A DNA stretch of 64,000 bases from Butyrivibrio fibrisolvens (lineage in GTDB: Bacteria > Bacillota > Clostridia > Lachnospirales > Lachnospiraceae), in NCBI RefSeq assembly GCF_023206215.1, contig NZ_CP065800.1, forward strand, positions 3,348,001-3,412,000. The letters are read 5' to 3'. The notes below the pieces were generated by a model, which did no database searches, was not told the DNA's origin, and worked only from the letters and a program-made list of their open reading frames with translations. Below are positions 62,930-64,000 of this stretch, in pieces; positions within the stretch are counted from its first letter, which is position 1; every line of letters starts with the position of its first letter. The translations under genes and the position numbers were made by a program.

Positions 62930-63817
62930 TTACTCGATATTCTGAATCTGCTCTCTTATCTTCTCTATCGTAGTCTTGAGCTCGATAGCCTTGTCAGAAA
63001 CAGCTATATCTGTAGACTTGGAAAGAGTGGTGTTGGCTTCTCTGTTCATCTCCTGAGCAAGGAAGTCAAGCTTTCTGCCGATTCCGTTCTCATCATCGCC
63101 TTCTTCCAAAGCGCTTCGAACAGCTTCAATGTGGCTTCTGAGTCTTACAAGCTCTTCATCTACACAGATCTTATCTGCAAAAATGGTAACTTCCATAGCA
63201 AGCCTGTTCTCGTCTATCTGAGTATCTTCAAGAAGAGCTGCGATCTTCTCACGAAGAGAAGTCTTGTATTCCTCGATGATCTGCGGAGACCTTAGCGTGA
63301 TGAATTCTACATCCTGCTGCATGATATCAAGTTTCTTGTTAAGATCTTCCTTGAGGAACTCACCCTCTCTTGATCTTGCAGCCGCAAACTGCTCACACGC
63401 CTCATCAAGAGCCTTTTTAAGTGGCTCCCAGAGAGTCTTTTCATCTATCTCCATAGCTTCCATAGTAAGAACATCAGGGAATCTTGCAAGAACTGAAAGT
63501 CTTACGTCATTCTGTAATCCAAAATCTTCTGACATCTGTTTCAGGCAGTCCATATATTCAGCAGCGATATCATGATTGTACTGAACTTTGGTATCAGCCT
63601 CCGTAAGGTCTTCATAGTTTATAAAAACATCAACCTTACCTCTTTTCATATATAACTTAAGTTCCTTGCGGATGTCTGCTTCAAGTGAATTGAACATCTT
63701 GGGCATCTTGATTCCAAGGTCCAGATATCTGTTGTTTACTGATTTAAGTTCTACACTGATACGGCGATTGTCGAAGCTGACTTCGCTTCTGCCGAATCCT
63801 GTCATACTGCTGACCAT
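62930..63817 (-). CDS. YicC/YloC family endoribonuclease
   Basis: 295 residues with SSMTGFGRSE at the start and the C-terminal DUF1732-type region (EEGDDENGIGRKLDFLAQEM and NREANTTLSKS). The E. coli YicC is an endoribonuclease acting on the small RNA RyhB; the Bacillus YloC role is less clear. GGAGG lies 6 bases before the ATG. First gene of the yicC-remA-gmk-rpoZ run. Confidence 0.95.
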   Translation of the reverse strand: MVSSMTGFGRSEVSFDNRRISVELKSVNNRYLDLGIKMPKMFNSLEADIRKELKLYMKRGKVDVFINYEDLTEADTKVQYNHDIAAEYMDCLKQMSEDFGLQNDVRLSVLARFPDVLTMEAMEIDEKTLWEPLKKALDEACEQFAAARSREGEFLKEDLNKKLDIMQQDVEFITLRSPQIIEEYKTSLREKIAALLEDTQIDENRLAMEVTIFADKICVDEELVRLRSHIEAVRSALEEGDDENGIGRKLDFLAQEMNREANTTLSKSTDIAVSDKAIELKTTIEKIREQIQNIE

Positions 63818-63936
63818 AAAAAGCCTCCGAATTAGATTTTGATTTCAATCAAGAAAATACATAGATATAAACATTATAGGACGAAGTCAATATTAGCGTC
63901 AACAAGCTACGCGACGCATAAAGTCCCATAAAATTA

Positions 63937-63998
63937 GGGGCGCATCTTCATTACGCCCCATAGCCGCCATATCAGTCAGTCTGTGTAAGGGCTGATAT
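63937..63998. repeat. Two small inverted repeats upstream of yicC
   Basis: GGGGCG/CGCCCC (63937-63959) and ATATCAG/CTGATAT (63969-63998) near the right edge. The first could be a terminator of a gene outside the window; no T-run is visible. Confidence 0.35.
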
Positions 63999-64000
63999 AT

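Overview
The window looks like a chromosomal segment of a low-to-moderate GC Gram-positive anaerobe of the class Clostridia. A motile or surface-active Lachnospiraceae such as Butyrivibrio or a relative is most likely. Pointers are strong GGAGG ribosome sites, the yicC-remA-gmk-rpoZ order, an FMN-riboswitch-controlled RibU, MocR-type B6 control and an unusually dense set of cyclic-di-GMP signalling proteins. The genus is an inference; nothing here fixes it.

Layout. 1-6.7 kb: a type IV pilus (T4P) operon on the minus strand: EAL phosphodiesterase, prepilin peptidase, a PilM-PilN fusion, a PilO-like protein and a prepilin that runs off the left edge. 6.8-9.5 kb: lexA with a small downstream membrane gene, and a MATE transporter. 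9.5-15 kb: two paralogous hybrid histidine kinases, one broken by a frameshift. 15-24 kb: M13 peptidase, a periplasmic-sensor diguanylate cyclase, a lone sugar-binding lipoprotein, a Nudix hydrolase and a WG-repeat protein. 24-30 kb: metabolic and small genes (glutaredoxin-like, SCP2, glycerate kinase, asparaginase, MetH-activation-like protein, histidine phosphatase). 30-33 kb: a PilZ protein with a large secreted, membrane-tethered coiled-coil protein. 33-37 kb: a peptidase S51/GGDEF/EAL fusion (frameshifted) and a PAS-GGDEF cyclase. 37-42 kb: the second T4P block (pilB, pilC, major pilin). 42-46 kb: a frameshifted voltage-gated K+ channel, a Lys-rich protein and ribU with its FMN riboswitch. 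46-52 kb: 2-hydroxyacid dehydrogenase, Dus, tRNA-Lys, MocR regulator divergent from a B6 kinase, cytidine deaminase. 52-64 kb: mazEF, carB, a DEAD-box helicase and a housekeeping run (pncC/cinA, pgsA, rimO, rpoZ, gmk, remA, yicC).

How it fits together. The two T4P blocks lie 31 kb apart on the same strand. Between and within them are at least four GGDEF/EAL proteins and one PilZ receptor, so pilus function and surface display are plausibly controlled by c-di-GMP. EAL and prepilin peptidase are translationally coupled in one operon, and PilZ and the secreted protein form another.

Most striking non-genic content: a family of long intergenic palindromes (298-419 bp, plus ~75-bp hairpins and half copies) that share sequence modules and a common central hairpin. 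Three genes (hybrid kinase, S51/GGDEF/EAL, K+ channel) are each broken by an apparent one-base loss in a homopolymer, which is either sequencing error or real switching/decay. Other oddities are a MocR regulator whose expected PLP lysine reads as arginine, the S51-GGDEF-EAL fusion, and a 13-bp tandem repeat array between the MocR gene and the B6 kinase.
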